In this document: positions 1-8,805 of the stretch, piece by piece
Layout of the letters: each line of letters begins with the position of its first letter
Position numbering within the stretch: the first letter of the stretch is position 1
Source of the DNA: Pseudomonas spelaei
Lineage (GTDB): Bacteria > Pseudomonadota > Gammaproteobacteria > Pseudomonadales > Pseudomonadaceae
NCBI RefSeq assembly: GCF_009724245.1
Contig: NZ_WNNK01000030.1
Span: forward strand, 1 to 61,652
Reading direction: 5' to 3'
DNA: 61,652 bases
Program-made: the position numbers and the translations under genes
The notes under the pieces: generated by a model
Told to the model about the DNA's origin: nothing
Databases searched by the model: none
The model's input: the letters and a program-made list of their open reading frames with translations, nothing else

Positions 1-104
1 AATAGCCGCCATTACCGCAGCAACGGATATGTCCCCCAACCCAACCCAACAACCTGAACCCTCCCTGAAGAATCTTCCTATTCCCCCTGCAGAAACTTTC
101 CTAC

Positions 105-395
105 GGTTTACTCTCCCCGCATCGGGGCGTAAGCTTCCCGCGTTTTCATCAATAGCGGAGACCCTCAGTGGGTACTTGTTCGAGTGACAGTCGTCGGCCG
201 GTCTCGGTAACCGGCACATACTTGGCAAGATAACGCGCATTTTCCTGTGCCGTTGTCTCGCCGAAAAAGCGAGAAGCGGCATCCCGTCACGGCCAGTCCT
301 GGCCCGTGTCCCGAAGTCCTCTCATCGACGCTGAACAGTACGTGATGCCTCACATCGCGGTACTACGGACGCGCCTGTCGTTTGCGACAGGCGGG
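105..395 (+). promoter_or_regulatory. Structured 5' leader of mgtA, possible metal-sensing riboswitch
   Basis: The 478 bases before mgtA hold no convincing gene but several good hairpins: arms 197-202/210-215, arms 288-295/300-308 with one bulge, and a perfect 9-bp stem 372-380/385-393 with a TTTG loop. The pieces CGGGGCGTAAGC (124-135) and CACATACTTGGCAAGA (215-230) recall, from memory, the two conserved loops of yybP-ykoY (Mn2+) riboswitches. A 21-codon GTG ORF (168-233, with GGAG upstream) could also be a leader peptide. That this leader controls MgtA synthesis is inference; the family match is uncertain. Confidence 0.4.
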
Positions 396-478
396 CCTAT
401 CCTGTCGTGCCCGTGACCCGGCCACGGCCCCAGGACGGTCGTACCTGCCCGAAGGTTTCCTCGCGCAGGAGTTACACC

Positions 479-3247
479 ATGAAACTTACTCTGTTGAAAG
501 AGTTCTTCGCCGGCTTCCTGCGGACCCGGCATATCGCCCGGCACTTCCGGCGCCTGGCCCTGTTTGAATCGCTGACCGACGCGAGTGTCAGCCGTGACGT
601 GCCGCCGACCCTGGCACAAACCCTGGTGACGGCCGCCAATAGCGAGGCCGCGCCGCTGCTGGTTCGCCTGGGCAGCCATGTCGATGGCTTGCGCGTCCAG
701 GAAGCCGATGCACTGCGGGTCCAGTACGGTCTCAACGAAGTCGAGCACGAGCAGCCGCTACCGTGGTGGGTGCACCTGTGGCACTGCTACAAAAACCCGT
801 TCAACTTGCTGCTGACCTTGCTGGCGTTGATCTCCTGGCTGACCGACGACATGAAGGCCGCCACGGTGATTTTTTCCATGGTGGTGTTGTCGACCTTGCT
901 GCGGTTCTGGCAGGAGGCCAAGTCGAACAAGGCCGCTGATGCCCTCAAGGCCATGGTCAGCAACACCGCCACCGTATTGCGGCGGGACATGGGCAATGAG
1001 CCGGCGCATGGCTTGGGCCGTTTCCTCGGTGCTGCGGCGCTGGCGGCCGAAGGGGTGCAGCGTATCGAGTTGCCGATCAAGCAGTTGGTACCGGGTGACC
1101 TGATCGTGCTGTCGGCCGGGGACATGATCCCGGCCGATTGCCGCGTACTCAGCGCCAAGGATTTGTTCGTCAGTCAGGCGGCGATGACCGGTGAATCCAT
1201 GCCGGTGGAGAAGTTCGCCCAGCAGCAGGACGCCAAAACCCTCAACCCCCTGGACCTGGACAACATCCTGTTCATGGGCACCAATGTGGTGTCCGGCGCG
1301 GCCACGGCAGTGGTTCTGGCCACCGGTAACAGCACCTATTTCGGCGCCCTGGCGCAGCGGGTCACTGCGACGGACCGGGCAACAACCTCGTTCCAGCACG
1401 GCGTCAACAAGGTCAGCTGGTTGTTGATCCGCTTCATGTTCGTGATGGCGCCGCTGGTGTTGTTCATCAACGGTTTCACCAAGGGCGACTGGACTGAGGC
1501 CCTGCTGTTTGCGCTGTCGATTGCTGTGGGCCTGACCCCGGAAATGCTGCCGATGATCGTCACCTCGACCTTGGCCAAGGGCGCGGTGTTCCTGTCGCGC
1601 AAAAAGGTCATCGTCAAGCGGCTGGACGCGATCCAGAACTTCGGTGCCATGGACGTGCTGTGCACCGACAAGACCGGCACCCTGACCCAGGACAAGATCT
1701 TCCTCGCACGCCATGTGGACGTGTGGGGCGAAGAGTCCGATGACGTGCTGGAAATGGCTTACCTCAACAGCTACTACCAGACCGGCCTGAAGAACCTGCT
1801 GGACGTGGCGGTGCTGGAACACGTTGAAGTGCACCGCGAGTTGAAAGTCGGTACGGCGTTTCAGAAAATCGACGAGATCCCGTTCGACTTCAACCGGCGG
1901 CGCATGTCGGTGGTGGTGGCCGAGCAGGGCCAACCGCACCTGTTGATCTGCAAGGGCGCCGTGGAAGAAATCCTCGCGGTGTGCAACAACGTGCGCCACG
2001 GTGATATCAACGAGCCGTTGACGGATGAGTTGTTGGCACGGATTCGCCAGGTGACGGCAGCGTTCAACGAAGAAGGCCTGCGGGTGGTCGCGGTCGCGGC
2101 GCAACCCATGGCGGGCGGGCGCGATACCTATAGCCTGGCCGATGAGCGCGACCTGACGCTGATCGGTTATGTAGCGTTCCTCGATCCACCGAAAGAAAGC
2201 ACTGCTCCCGCGCTCAAGGCCCTTAAGGCTCATGGCGTGGCGGTGAAAGTCCTCACGGGTGACAACGAATTGGTGACGGCGAAGATCTGCCGCGAAGTCG
2301 GCCTGGAGCAGCAAGGCCTGCTGATGGGCAACGACATCGAGCGCATGAGCGACACGCAACTGGCCAAGGCGGTGGAAACCACCAACGTGTTTGCCAAGCT
2401 GACGCCGTCCCACAAGGAGCGCATCGTGCGCCTGCTCAAGGCCAATGGTCATGTGGTGGGGTTCATGGGCGACGGCATCAACGATGCGCCGGCCCTGCGC
2501 ACTGCGGACATCGGTATTTCGGTGGACAGTGCAGTGGACATCGCCAAGGAAGCGGCCGACATCATCCTGCTGGAAAAGAGCCTGATGATCCTCGAGGAAG
2601 GTGTGCTGGAAGGCCGTCGCACCTTCGCGAACATGCTCAAGTACATCAAGATGACCGCCAGTTCCAACTTCGGCAACGTGTTCTCGGTACTGGTAGCCAG
2701 TGCTTTTATCCCGTTCCTGCCGATGCTGCCGATGCACCTGCTGGTGCAGAACCTGTTGTATGACATTTCGCAGATCGCCATTCCGTTCGACAACGTCGAC
2801 GAGGAGATGCTGAGCAAGCCACAACGCTGGCAGCCGGGGGACGTGGGACGCTTCATGCTGTTCTTCGGGCCCATCAGTTCGATCTTTGACATCACCACGT
2901 TCGCCTTGATGTGGTATGTCTTCGACGCCAACACGCCGGACCATCAAACCCTGTTCCAGTCGGGGTGGTTCGTGGTGGGACTGCTGACCCAGACGCTGAT
3001 CGTGCACATGATCCGCACCCCGAAAATCCCGTTCCTGCAGAGCCGAGCGGCAATGCCGTTGATGGTGATGACCGGCGTGATCATGGCGGTGGGGATTTTC
3101 CTGCCAATGGGACCGTTGGCGCATTACTTCAAATTGCAGGCGCTGCCATCGCTGTATTTCGTGTTCCTGCCGGTGATCCTGCTGGCGTATATGGCGCTGA
3201 CTCAGGCGGTGAAAGGTTTCTATATCCGTAAGTTTGGCTGGCAATAA
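479..3247 (+). CDS. mgtA: Magnesium-translocating P-type ATPase MgtA
   Basis: This 922-residue inner-membrane P3B ATPase imports Mg2+ at the cost of ATP. The protein shows the actuator motif TGES, the phosphorylation motif DKTGTLT with the aspartate at residue 397, the hinge motif MGDGINDAPALR, and hydrophobic segments on both sides of the catalytic domains plus a C-terminal membrane domain. Length fits the family (about 900). The ATG at 479 was chosen because AGGAG (467-471) lies 7 bases before it; an upstream in-frame GTG at 407 lacks such a site and falls in the structured leader. The next gene, 77 bases on, is MgtC-like, a common partner in Mg2+ homeostasis. Confidence 0.95.
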   Translation: MKLTLLKEFFAGFLRTRHIARHFRRLALFESLTDASVSRDVPPTLAQTLVTAANSEAAPLLVRLGSHVDGLRVQEADALRVQYGLNEVEHEQPLPWWVHLWHCYKNPFNLLLTLLALISWLTDDMKAATVIFSMVVLSTLLRFWQEAKSNKAADALKAMVSNTATVLRRDMGNEPAHGLGRFLGAAALAAEGVQRIELPIKQLVPGDLIVLSAGDMIPADCRVLSAKDLFVSQAAMTGESMPVEKFAQQQDAKTLNPLDLDNILFMGTNVVSGAATAVVLATGNSTYFGALAQRVTATDRATTSFQHGVNKVSWLLIRFMFVMAPLVLFINGFTKGDWTEALLFALSIAVGLTPEMLPMIVTSTLAKGAVFLSRKKVIVKRLDAIQNFGAMDVLCTDKTGTLTQDKIFLARHVDVWGEESDDVLEMAYLNSYYQTGLKNLLDVAVLEHVEVHRELKVGTAFQKIDEIPFDFNRRRMSVVVAEQGQPHLLICKGAVEEILAVCNNVRHGDINEPLTDELLARIRQVTAAFNEEGLRVVAVAAQPMAGGRDTYSLADERDLTLIGYVAFLDPPKESTAPALKALKAHGVAVKVLTGDNELVTAKICREVGLEQQGLLMGNDIERMSDTQLAKAVETTNVFAKLTPSHKERIVRLLKANGHVVGFMGDGINDAPALRTADIGISVDSAVDIAKEAADIILLEKSLMILEEGVLEGRRTFANMLKYIKMTASSNFGNVFSVLVASAFIPFLPMLPMHLLVQNLLYDISQIAIPFDNVDEEMLSKPQRWQPGDVGRFMLFFGPISSIFDITTFALMWYVFDANTPDHQTLFQSGWFVVGLLTQTLIVHMIRTPKIPFLQSRAAMPLMVMTGVIMAVGIFLPMGPLAHYFKLQALPSLYFVFLPVILLAYMALTQAVKGFYIRKFGWQ

Positions 3248-3254
3248 CGGCTTG

Positions 3255-3274
3255 GGGGCTGGTTTGCCAGCCCC
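3255..3274 (+). other. Hairpin between mgtA and the mgtC-like gene
   Basis: GGGGCTGG (3255-3262) and CCAGCCCC (3267-3274) form a perfect 8-bp stem with a TTTG loop. There is no T run after it, so it is more likely an mRNA-stabilising or partial-attenuation hairpin than a full terminator. Confidence 0.45.
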
Positions 3275-3323
3275 TGCGTTCGCCAGTGTTCACATGGACA
3301 GGCAGTGAAAAGGAGCGTTTTTC

Positions 3324-4040
3324 ATGCAAGCAATCAACAACATCAACCTCAATTCCCTGGTCGACACCCTGGTCAGTCTCAGTGCGGCCTTCATCCTCGG
3401 CGGGTTGATCGGGTTTGAACGGCAGTACCGCCAGCGCACCGCCGGTTTGCGCACCAACGTGTTGGTGGCGGTGGGGGCGGCGATTTTCGTCGACATGGCC
3501 AACCGTCTGGGCGGGGCGGAAGGGGCGGTGAGAGTGGTCGCGTATGTGGTTTCGGGCATCGGTTTTCTCGGGGCTGGCGTCATCATGCGCGAGGAGGGCA
3601 ATGTGCGCGGCCTGAACACGGCGGCCACCCTGTGGGCTTCGGCGGCTGTGGGCGCCTGCGCCGGTGCCGACCTGATCCTGGAAGCGCTGCTGGGGACACT
3701 GTTTATCCTGGCGGCCAATACCTTGTTGCGACCGATTGTCAACAACATCAACCGTCAGCCACTGGACGTGGTGTCGGCCGAGGTGACGAACATCCTCTAC
3801 GTGATCGCGCGCCGTACTCAGCAAAAGGCCGTGCTGGCCTTGCTGGAAGCGGAGCTGGCGCGTTGCAACTATCCGGCCAGTGATGTCGACGTGCGCCCCT
3901 TCGGCAGTGAGGAAGTGGAAATCGAGGCCACCCTGGCGGTGACGTCGGTGGACGGCGACGAACTGGACGCCCTGGTCTCGCGTATCTCCACATCGACCCT
4001 GGTGGTGCAGGCTTTCTGGAGCCCGAGTACTACCGAGTAA
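3324..4040 (+). CDS. mgtC: MgtC/SapB family membrane protein
   Basis: The 238-residue protein has the MgtC N-terminal membrane domain: several hydrophobic helices to about residue 135, with the family segment GFERQYRQRTAGLRTN near residue 30. A soluble C-terminal part (about 150-232) looks like the ACT-like domain of longer MgtC proteins. In Salmonella MgtC acts on the F-ATPase and on growth in low Mg2+; the same role here is inference. AAAGGAG (3308-3314) precedes the ATG by 9 bases. It lies 76 bases after mgtA on the same strand and is probably cotranscribed. Confidence 0.88.
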   Translation: MQAINNINLNSLVDTLVSLSAAFILGGLIGFERQYRQRTAGLRTNVLVAVGAAIFVDMANRLGGAEGAVRVVAYVVSGIGFLGAGVIMREEGNVRGLNTAATLWASAAVGACAGADLILEALLGTLFILAANTLLRPIVNNINRQPLDVVSAEVTNILYVIARRTQQKAVLALLEAELARCNYPASDVDVRPFGSEEVEIEATLAVTSVDGDELDALVSRISTSTLVVQAFWSPSTTE

Positions 4041-4068
4041 TCCACGCTTCTTGTCCGCATGCCCGGTG

Positions 4069-4096
4069 GCCGTCCTTCGCAGGGAGAAAGGACGGC
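4069..4096 (+). terminator. Hairpin after the mgtC-like gene, terminator-like
   Basis: GCCGTCCTT (4069-4077) pairs perfectly with AAGGACGGC (4088-4096) across a 10-base loop, 29 bases after the mgtC stop. No strong T tract follows, so intrinsic termination may be partial. Confidence 0.4.
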
Positions 4097-4145
4097 ATGG
4101 CCGGCCTCCTTCGATGATTTTTACTATGCTTCTTATGAGGATAAA

Positions 4146-4170
4146 TCCTACATGTGCGTAGGAGTTCCCC
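4146..4170. promoter_or_regulatory. Operator-like inverted repeat upstream of the BvgA-like regulator
   Basis: TCCTAC (4146-4151) and GTAGGA (4158-4163) form a perfect inverted repeat with a 6-base spacer, extended to CGTAGGAGTTCCCC at 4157-4170. The 6-N6-6 geometry is that of the known GacA site (TGTAAG-N6-CTTACA), bound by a related LuxR-type regulator. A 15-nt near-copy lies at 8697-8711 in the opposite orientation. Binding by the adjacent regulator is inference. Confidence 0.45.
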
Positions 4171-4245
4171 TTCATATGAATAGTGCTTCCATTGCTAATG
4201 TTGCGCCCTTGCGACTAGCCAGCAACGAACTGGAAGTATGCAGCG

Positions 4246-4287
4246 CCGTTCGTCGGAACTGTTATTTCTCACAGGTAGCCAAGTTCA
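4246..4287 (+). repeat. Conserved 42-nt segment, copy A (copy B at 34353-34395)
   Basis: The bases from CGTTCGTCGGAACTG to AGGTAGCCAAG match a minus-strand segment at 34353-34395 at about 34 of 41 positions. In one frame both read RRNxYFSQV, and some differences are synonymous, so it may be or may have been coding. It lies in the 339-base gap before the response regulator, inside a weak 93-codon ORF (4059-4340) that I do not call as a gene. The rest of the gap holds a hairpin and the inverted repeat. Confidence 0.5.
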
Positions 4288-4379
4288 GTGCGCAATGTAA
4301 GGGTATTGGCGCTTTGATGAGTTCATCAAGCTGCCAGTGAGGGAATCAATGAGGTGTGGTGTCTTTCCAAGGGAGTCGC

Positions 4380-5006
4380 ATGAGTAAAGCGTTAATAGTG
4401 GACGATCATCCGTTTATTCGGGCAACTGTCAGGTATTTGCTGAGGCAGGAAGGCTTTGACAAGATTTTTGAGGCAGGCAACGGGGCTGACGCCATGCAGA
4501 TTGCCAGGGAAGAACGACCGGACCTGATCATCCTCGATCTGGCCATGCCGAAGTTGGGTGGGTTGGAGGTGATCAGTCGGGTGAAGGCCTTGGGCCTGCC
4601 GTGCAGGATCCTGGTGCTGACCTCGTACCTGGCGGTGTTCTTTTCCGCGCGCTGCATGCGTGCCGGCGCGATGGGGTTTGTTGCCAAGACCGGTGAGTTG
4701 GATGAGCTGCAAAAAGCCATCAAGGCAGTCATGTCCAACTACAGTTGTTTCCCCAGCCTGCCCACCAGTTCTGTACGCCGGGATGATTTGCAGTCCACTG
4801 AGCTGGAGATGGTGGCTGAGCTCTCGGATCGCGAGCTGACGGTCTTGCAGAAGCTCGCCCTGGGCTTGGGTAACAAGGAAATTTCCGAAGATATGCTGCT
4901 CAGCCACAAGACCATCAGCACCTATAAAACCCGATTGAAGGAGAAGTTGAAGATGTCGTCGGTGGTGCATTTGTCCAAATTCGCCCAGCGTAATCATCTG
5001 ATTTGA
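4380..5006 (+). CDS. LuxR-family response regulator, BvgA/EvgA-like
   Basis: The 208-residue protein has an N-terminal receiver domain (about 1-120), with the acidic pair in IVDDH and the phospho-acceptor Asp53 in LIILDLAMP, and a C-terminal LuxR-type HTH (about 145-205: LSDREL...NKEISEDMLLSHKTISTYKTRLKEKL). The ATG at 4380 has AAGGGA 5 bases before it; an upstream GTG at 4356 does not. The stop is one base from the kinase start, so the two genes are translationally coupled. By family it is the final acceptor of a BvgS-type phosphorelay; target genes are not known from sequence. Confidence 0.92.
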   Translation: MSKALIVDDHPFIRATVRYLLRQEGFDKIFEAGNGADAMQIAREERPDLIILDLAMPKLGGLEVISRVKALGLPCRILVLTSYLAVFFSARCMRAGAMGFVAKTGELDELQKAIKAVMSNYSCFPSLPTSSVRRDDLQSTELEMVAELSDRELTVLQKLALGLGNKEISEDMLLSHKTISTYKTRLKEKLKMSSVVHLSKFAQRNHLI

Positions 5007-5007
5007 C

Positions 5008-8000
5008 ATGAGCGTATTGCAACGCGGGTGGCTGCACAGTGTGGCCTGGGCGGCCGTCCTATGCTGCGCGTGCACAACAGCCTTGGCCGAGCCCACGGAG
5101 TTGACGCTTCAGGGACGCTCCCGTGTCGAGGACTATCAGGTCAAGCTGGCCGAGGGCGATTGGCGCTGGTTAAGAGAGAAGGGCCATTTGCAATTGGGCA
5201 TTTCCTCGCCTGATTATGCGCCGTTTGACATTACCGTAGAGGGCCGCCATGGCCTTGAACTGGAGGGACTCACCGCCGATTATGCCGCCCTGGTGGGGCA
5301 GTTGTTGCACGTTGAGATTGTGGTTCGTTGCTATGACTCTCGTACCAGGCTGCTGCAAGCCTTGAAGAACGGCGAGGTCGATCTGGTGGGGACTGCCAAC
5401 GGTTTTGAGGCGGCGGACCCGGAGCTGACCATGACCCGGCCTTATGCTCAGGATCAACCAGTGTTGGCTGATCGTAATCTCGGCCCTCATACGGTGACAC
5501 CTGACTTGGCCGGAAAACGGGTAGCGATGCTCTATCACTATCTGCCGCCCGAGCAGGTGCGGGCGTTTTATCCCAAGGCGGACGTGCAACTTTATCCTTC
5601 GACACTCAGTGCGCTGGGCGCAGTGGCCTTTGGCCAAGCGGACGTCTACCTGGGGGACTCATTCAGCGCCAACTATCTGATCAACAAGAACTATCTGAAC
5701 AACGTGAAGATGGTTGACTTCTCTGAAATGGAGGTCAACAGCTTTGGCTTTGCCGTGGCGGCAGGTAATCGCTCGTTGTTGCGTATCGTCAACAGTGCGC
5801 TGGCCTCCGTTCCGGAAAGCGAAAAAGCTGCCATTTTGCGGCGTTGGAGTGCGGGTGGAGTCAGTATGGTCGCTACTCAATCACTGCACTTCAGCAAGGC
5901 TGAACAGCACTGGCTCCAGACCCATCGCCAGTTGAAAGTGGTGGTCAACGAACATTTTTTGCCCTTGTCATTTTTTGATGACGAAGGTCGCTTCAGCGGC
6001 ATCAGCGCCGATGTACTGGCCAGGATCAGTTTGCGCACCGGCCTGAAGTTTGATGTCCAGCAAATGGAGTCGGTGGATGACTTGATTCAGGCGGTGGCGA
6101 CAGGCAAGGCGGACCTTGTGGCTGCCATCACCCCCAGCATGGAGCGCGAAGGACGACTGCGCTTTACCCGTCCTTACCTGACCAGCCCTTATGTGCTGAT
6201 CAGCCGTAATACCCACAACAGTCCGAATACGCTGGATGATATGGCTGGCAAGCGCCTGGCATTGATTCGTGGCAACCAGTTGGCTGACTACATCACCGAT
6301 CATGCCCCCTCTATTCAACAAGTCCCTGCACAGAATGCGGCCCACGCGATGGCGCTGGTTGCCAGCGGTGCTGTGGACGCCGCCGTCAATCCGTTGATCA
6401 GTGCGCGTTACATTATCTCTCGCGAGTATCGGGACCGGTTGCGGATCACCAGTACGGTGGGTACGGAGCCGGCGGGTATTTCCTTTGGTGTCGGACGTGG
6501 GGCCCTGGAGCTGTATTCGATCCTGGACAAGGCCCTGCTGAGCATCTCACCGGAGGAGATGGATGAGTTGACCAATCGCTGGCGCAGTGAGGTGGTGCTT
6601 GAAGACAGTTATTGGCGGCGTCACCGGAGTACGATTATCCAGGGCTTCGCTTTGTCCGGACTGCTATTGATGGTGACCCTCGGCTGGGCCATTTATCTAC
6701 GTCACCAGATCCGTAGGCGAGCCCAGGCCGAACGTGCCTTGAGTGATCAGATGCGTTTTATGAGCGTACTGATCGACGGGACGCCCCATCCGATTTATGT
6801 CCGTGATCGCATGGGAAGGTTAATGGCGTGCAACAACGCTTATCTCGATGTCTTCGGTTACACGCTCGAAGAGGTGATCGGCACAACGGTGATCGAAGTC
6901 GATCCCGGTAATCGCTATCAGGCTCGGTTGTTCCATGCTGATTTCCTGCGGCTGATGGAAAGAGGTGAGCCGCAGATACGTGATCGCCTGCTCAAGGTGC
7001 CCGGTGGCGCAACCCTCACCATCTACCACTGGATGCTGCCGTACCGTGACGGTGATGAAAAAGTGGTGGGTATGATCGGCGGCTGGGTGGATGTCAGTGA
7101 ACGGCAGCAGTTACTGGGCCAATTGCAAGAGGCCAAGGAAGGCGCCGATGCCGCTAACCGCGCCAAGACGACCTTTCTGGCGACCATGAGTCATGAAATC
7201 CGCACGCCCATGAACGCGGTGATCGGCATGATTGAATTGGCCCTGAAAAACGCCGAACAGGGCCGGGTCGACCGTGATGCGCTGGAAGTGGCCTCCGATG
7301 CATCACGGGGGATGCTGGAGTTGATCGGCGATATTCTTGATATCGCTCGTATCGAATCCGGTCATCTGTCGTTGACCTTGGAGACTTCAAACCTGCGGGA
7401 GCTGCTGGAGTCCGTGAGTCGGATTTTCGAGGGGCTGGCCCGGGCCAAGGGCTTGTCACTGCGGGTGGACATCGCCCCGCAGATTGATCGTCATGTGCTG
7501 ATTGATCCTTTGCGCTTCAAACAAGTGGTTTCCAACCTGTTGAGCAATGCCATCAAGTTCACGGACACCGGCGAGGTGCACCTCACTGCTGACGCGACAC
7601 CGGCTGTTGACCAGGGCTATCTGACCCTGACCCTGAGTGTCGAAGACACGGGCATTGGTATCGGCACTGAGGACCAGGCTCGTCTGTTTCACCCCTTTAT
7701 CCAGGGGCGTAATACTGAACAATCGGCACGCAGTGGTTCCGGCCTGGGGCTGGTGATCAGTCGCAGCTTGTGCCAGATGATGGGCGGGCAATTGCAACTG
7801 GACAGTGTGGTCGGCCAAGGCACCCGGGTTGATGTCAGGCTGCCCCTGGCGATTGCGACAGCCGCTCCAGCGTCCACGGCGCCTGTGGAGTTGGAAACGC
7901 CGCCGGCTCATGTGTTGAACATCCTGGTGGTGGACGACTATCTGGCCAACCGAATATTGCTGTCCCGGCAATTGAGTTTTCTGGGGCACCGGATCAGTAC

Positions 8001-8658
8001 TGCCGAGGATGGCGTCCAGGGGCTTGCCCGTTGGCATGCAGCGTCTTTTGATGTGGTCATCACCGATTGCAATATGCCGCTTATGGACGGTTACGAGCTG
8101 GCCCGGGAAATCCGCGCGCAAGAGCAGCAAAGCGGGCGAGCGGCGTGTCTGTTGCTGGGATTTACGGCCAACGCCCAGCCAGAGGAAACGGAGCGGTGCC
8201 GGCAGGCCGGGATGGACAGTTGCCTGTTCAAACCCACCGGGCTTGAAGACCTGCATGCGGCATTGGTTTCGCGTACGGCCAGTCCCTCTGTAGCCGAGGT
8301 GCTCGTGCCCGAGGTGGCCCCGGACATTGATTTGAGCCATCTGAAGAAGCTGACCGGTGGTGATGTTGAAGCGATTAAAGAGCTACTGGCGCCGTTGCTC
8401 GACAGCCTTGAGGCAGACCTTGAGCAATTGGCAGCGCTACGCGGTAAGAGCGACTTTGCCAGGTCACATGACCTGGCCCATAGAACCAAGGGTGGGGCCC
8501 GTATGGTCAAGGCCCAGGCACTGATCAGCTGTTGTGAAATATTGGAAGGCGTATGTGAACGACAGGACCGTGATGCCCTGGCGCCGGCATTAGAGCGTAT
8601 GGACGAAGCTATCGGTCTTTTGCATCACACCCTGACCGCTTATTGCAATCAGCGTTGA
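5008..8658 (+). CDS. BvgS/EvgS-like unorthodox hybrid sensor kinase
   Basis: This is a 1216-residue four-step phosphorelay kinase. Domains in order: signal segment (1-27); two periplasmic Venus-flytrap SBP_bac_3 domains (about 50-275 and 295-530); a membrane helix near 545-568; a PAS domain (about 580-710); HisKA with His729 in MSHEIRTPMN; HATPase with DTGIGIG and GSGLGL; a receiver with Asp1020 in ITDCNMPLMDG; and an HPt domain with His1158 in LAHRTKGGARMV. All phospho-transfer residues are present. The layout is that of BvgS and EvgS, which sense signals through the flytraps and pass phosphate to the partner encoded just upstream. The signal is unknown. Confidence 0.95.
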   Translation: MSVLQRGWLHSVAWAAVLCCACTTALAEPTELTLQGRSRVEDYQVKLAEGDWRWLREKGHLQLGISSPDYAPFDITVEGRHGLELEGLTADYAALVGQLLHVEIVVRCYDSRTRLLQALKNGEVDLVGTANGFEAADPELTMTRPYAQDQPVLADRNLGPHTVTPDLAGKRVAMLYHYLPPEQVRAFYPKADVQLYPSTLSALGAVAFGQADVYLGDSFSANYLINKNYLNNVKMVDFSEMEVNSFGFAVAAGNRSLLRIVNSALASVPESEKAAILRRWSAGGVSMVATQSLHFSKAEQHWLQTHRQLKVVVNEHFLPLSFFDDEGRFSGISADVLARISLRTGLKFDVQQMESVDDLIQAVATGKADLVAAITPSMEREGRLRFTRPYLTSPYVLISRNTHNSPNTLDDMAGKRLALIRGNQLADYITDHAPSIQQVPAQNAAHAMALVASGAVDAAVNPLISARYIISREYRDRLRITSTVGTEPAGISFGVGRGALELYSILDKALLSISPEEMDELTNRWRSEVVLEDSYWRRHRSTIIQGFALSGLLLMVTLGWAIYLRHQIRRRAQAERALSDQMRFMSVLIDGTPHPIYVRDRMGRLMACNNAYLDVFGYTLEEVIGTTVIEVDPGNRYQARLFHADFLRLMERGEPQIRDRLLKVPGGATLTIYHWMLPYRDGDEKVVGMIGGWVDVSERQQLLGQLQEAKEGADAANRAKTTFLATMSHEIRTPMNAVIGMIELALKNAEQGRVDRDALEVASDASRGMLELIGDILDIARIESGHLSLTLETSNLRELLESVSRIFEGLARAKGLSLRVDIAPQIDRHVLIDPLRFKQVVSNLLSNAIKFTDTGEVHLTADATPAVDQGYLTLTLSVEDTGIGIGTEDQARLFHPFIQGRNTEQSARSGSGLGLVISRSLCQMMGGQLQLDSVVGQGTRVDVRLPLAIATAAPASTAPVELETPPAHVLNILVVDDYLANRILLSRQLSFLGHRISTAEDGVQGLARWHAASFDVVITDCNMPLMDGYELAREIRAQEQQSGRAACLLLGFTANAQPEETERCRQAGMDSCLFKPTGLEDLHAALVSRTASPSVAEVLVPEVAPDIDLSHLKKLTGGDVEAIKELLAPLLDSLEADLEQLAALRGKSDFARSHDLAHRTKGGARMVKAQALISCCEILEGVCERQDRDALAPALERMDEAIGLLHHTLTAYCNQR

Positions 8659-8696
8659 CTGGCCTGTCGCATTGTTTGCAGCCGTTTGAGGTATTT

Positions 8697-8711
8697 GGGA
8701 GAACTCCTACG
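8697..8711. promoter_or_regulatory. Second copy of the operator-like motif, before the pseudo-receiver gene
   Basis: On the minus strand 8711-8697 reads CGTAGGAGTTCTCCC, matching CGTAGGAGTTCCCC at 4157-4170 with one difference. It lies 95 bases before the small receiver-like gene, which suggests that this gene and the regulator gene share a regulator. Only the half-site is clear here; the other arm of the inverted repeat is not conserved. Confidence 0.4.
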
Positions 8712-8805
8712 TCAAGGTGGAACAAGGCTGATTTTGTCTTCGGATTATGTCTGGAGAATGGGCCGCTCTTTTCTTCAATGAGCGATGCATGCTCAGGGGT
8801 TCACC

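Noticed and set aside
168..233. 21-codon leader ORF before mgtA as a gene
   Set aside because: It has a GTG start and GGAG upstream but no recognisable similarity to MgtL; it is kept only as a note in the leader.
758..3244. Open frame of 828 codons on the minus strand
   Set aside because: It is the shadow of mgtA, caused by GC-rich third positions; the mgtA frame has family motifs and the shadow has none.
4059..4340. 93-codon ORF before the BvgA-like gene
   Set aside because: No good ribosome-binding site and it contains the operator-like repeat and copy A of the duplicated segment; only the short RRNxYFSQV part shows coding-like conservation.
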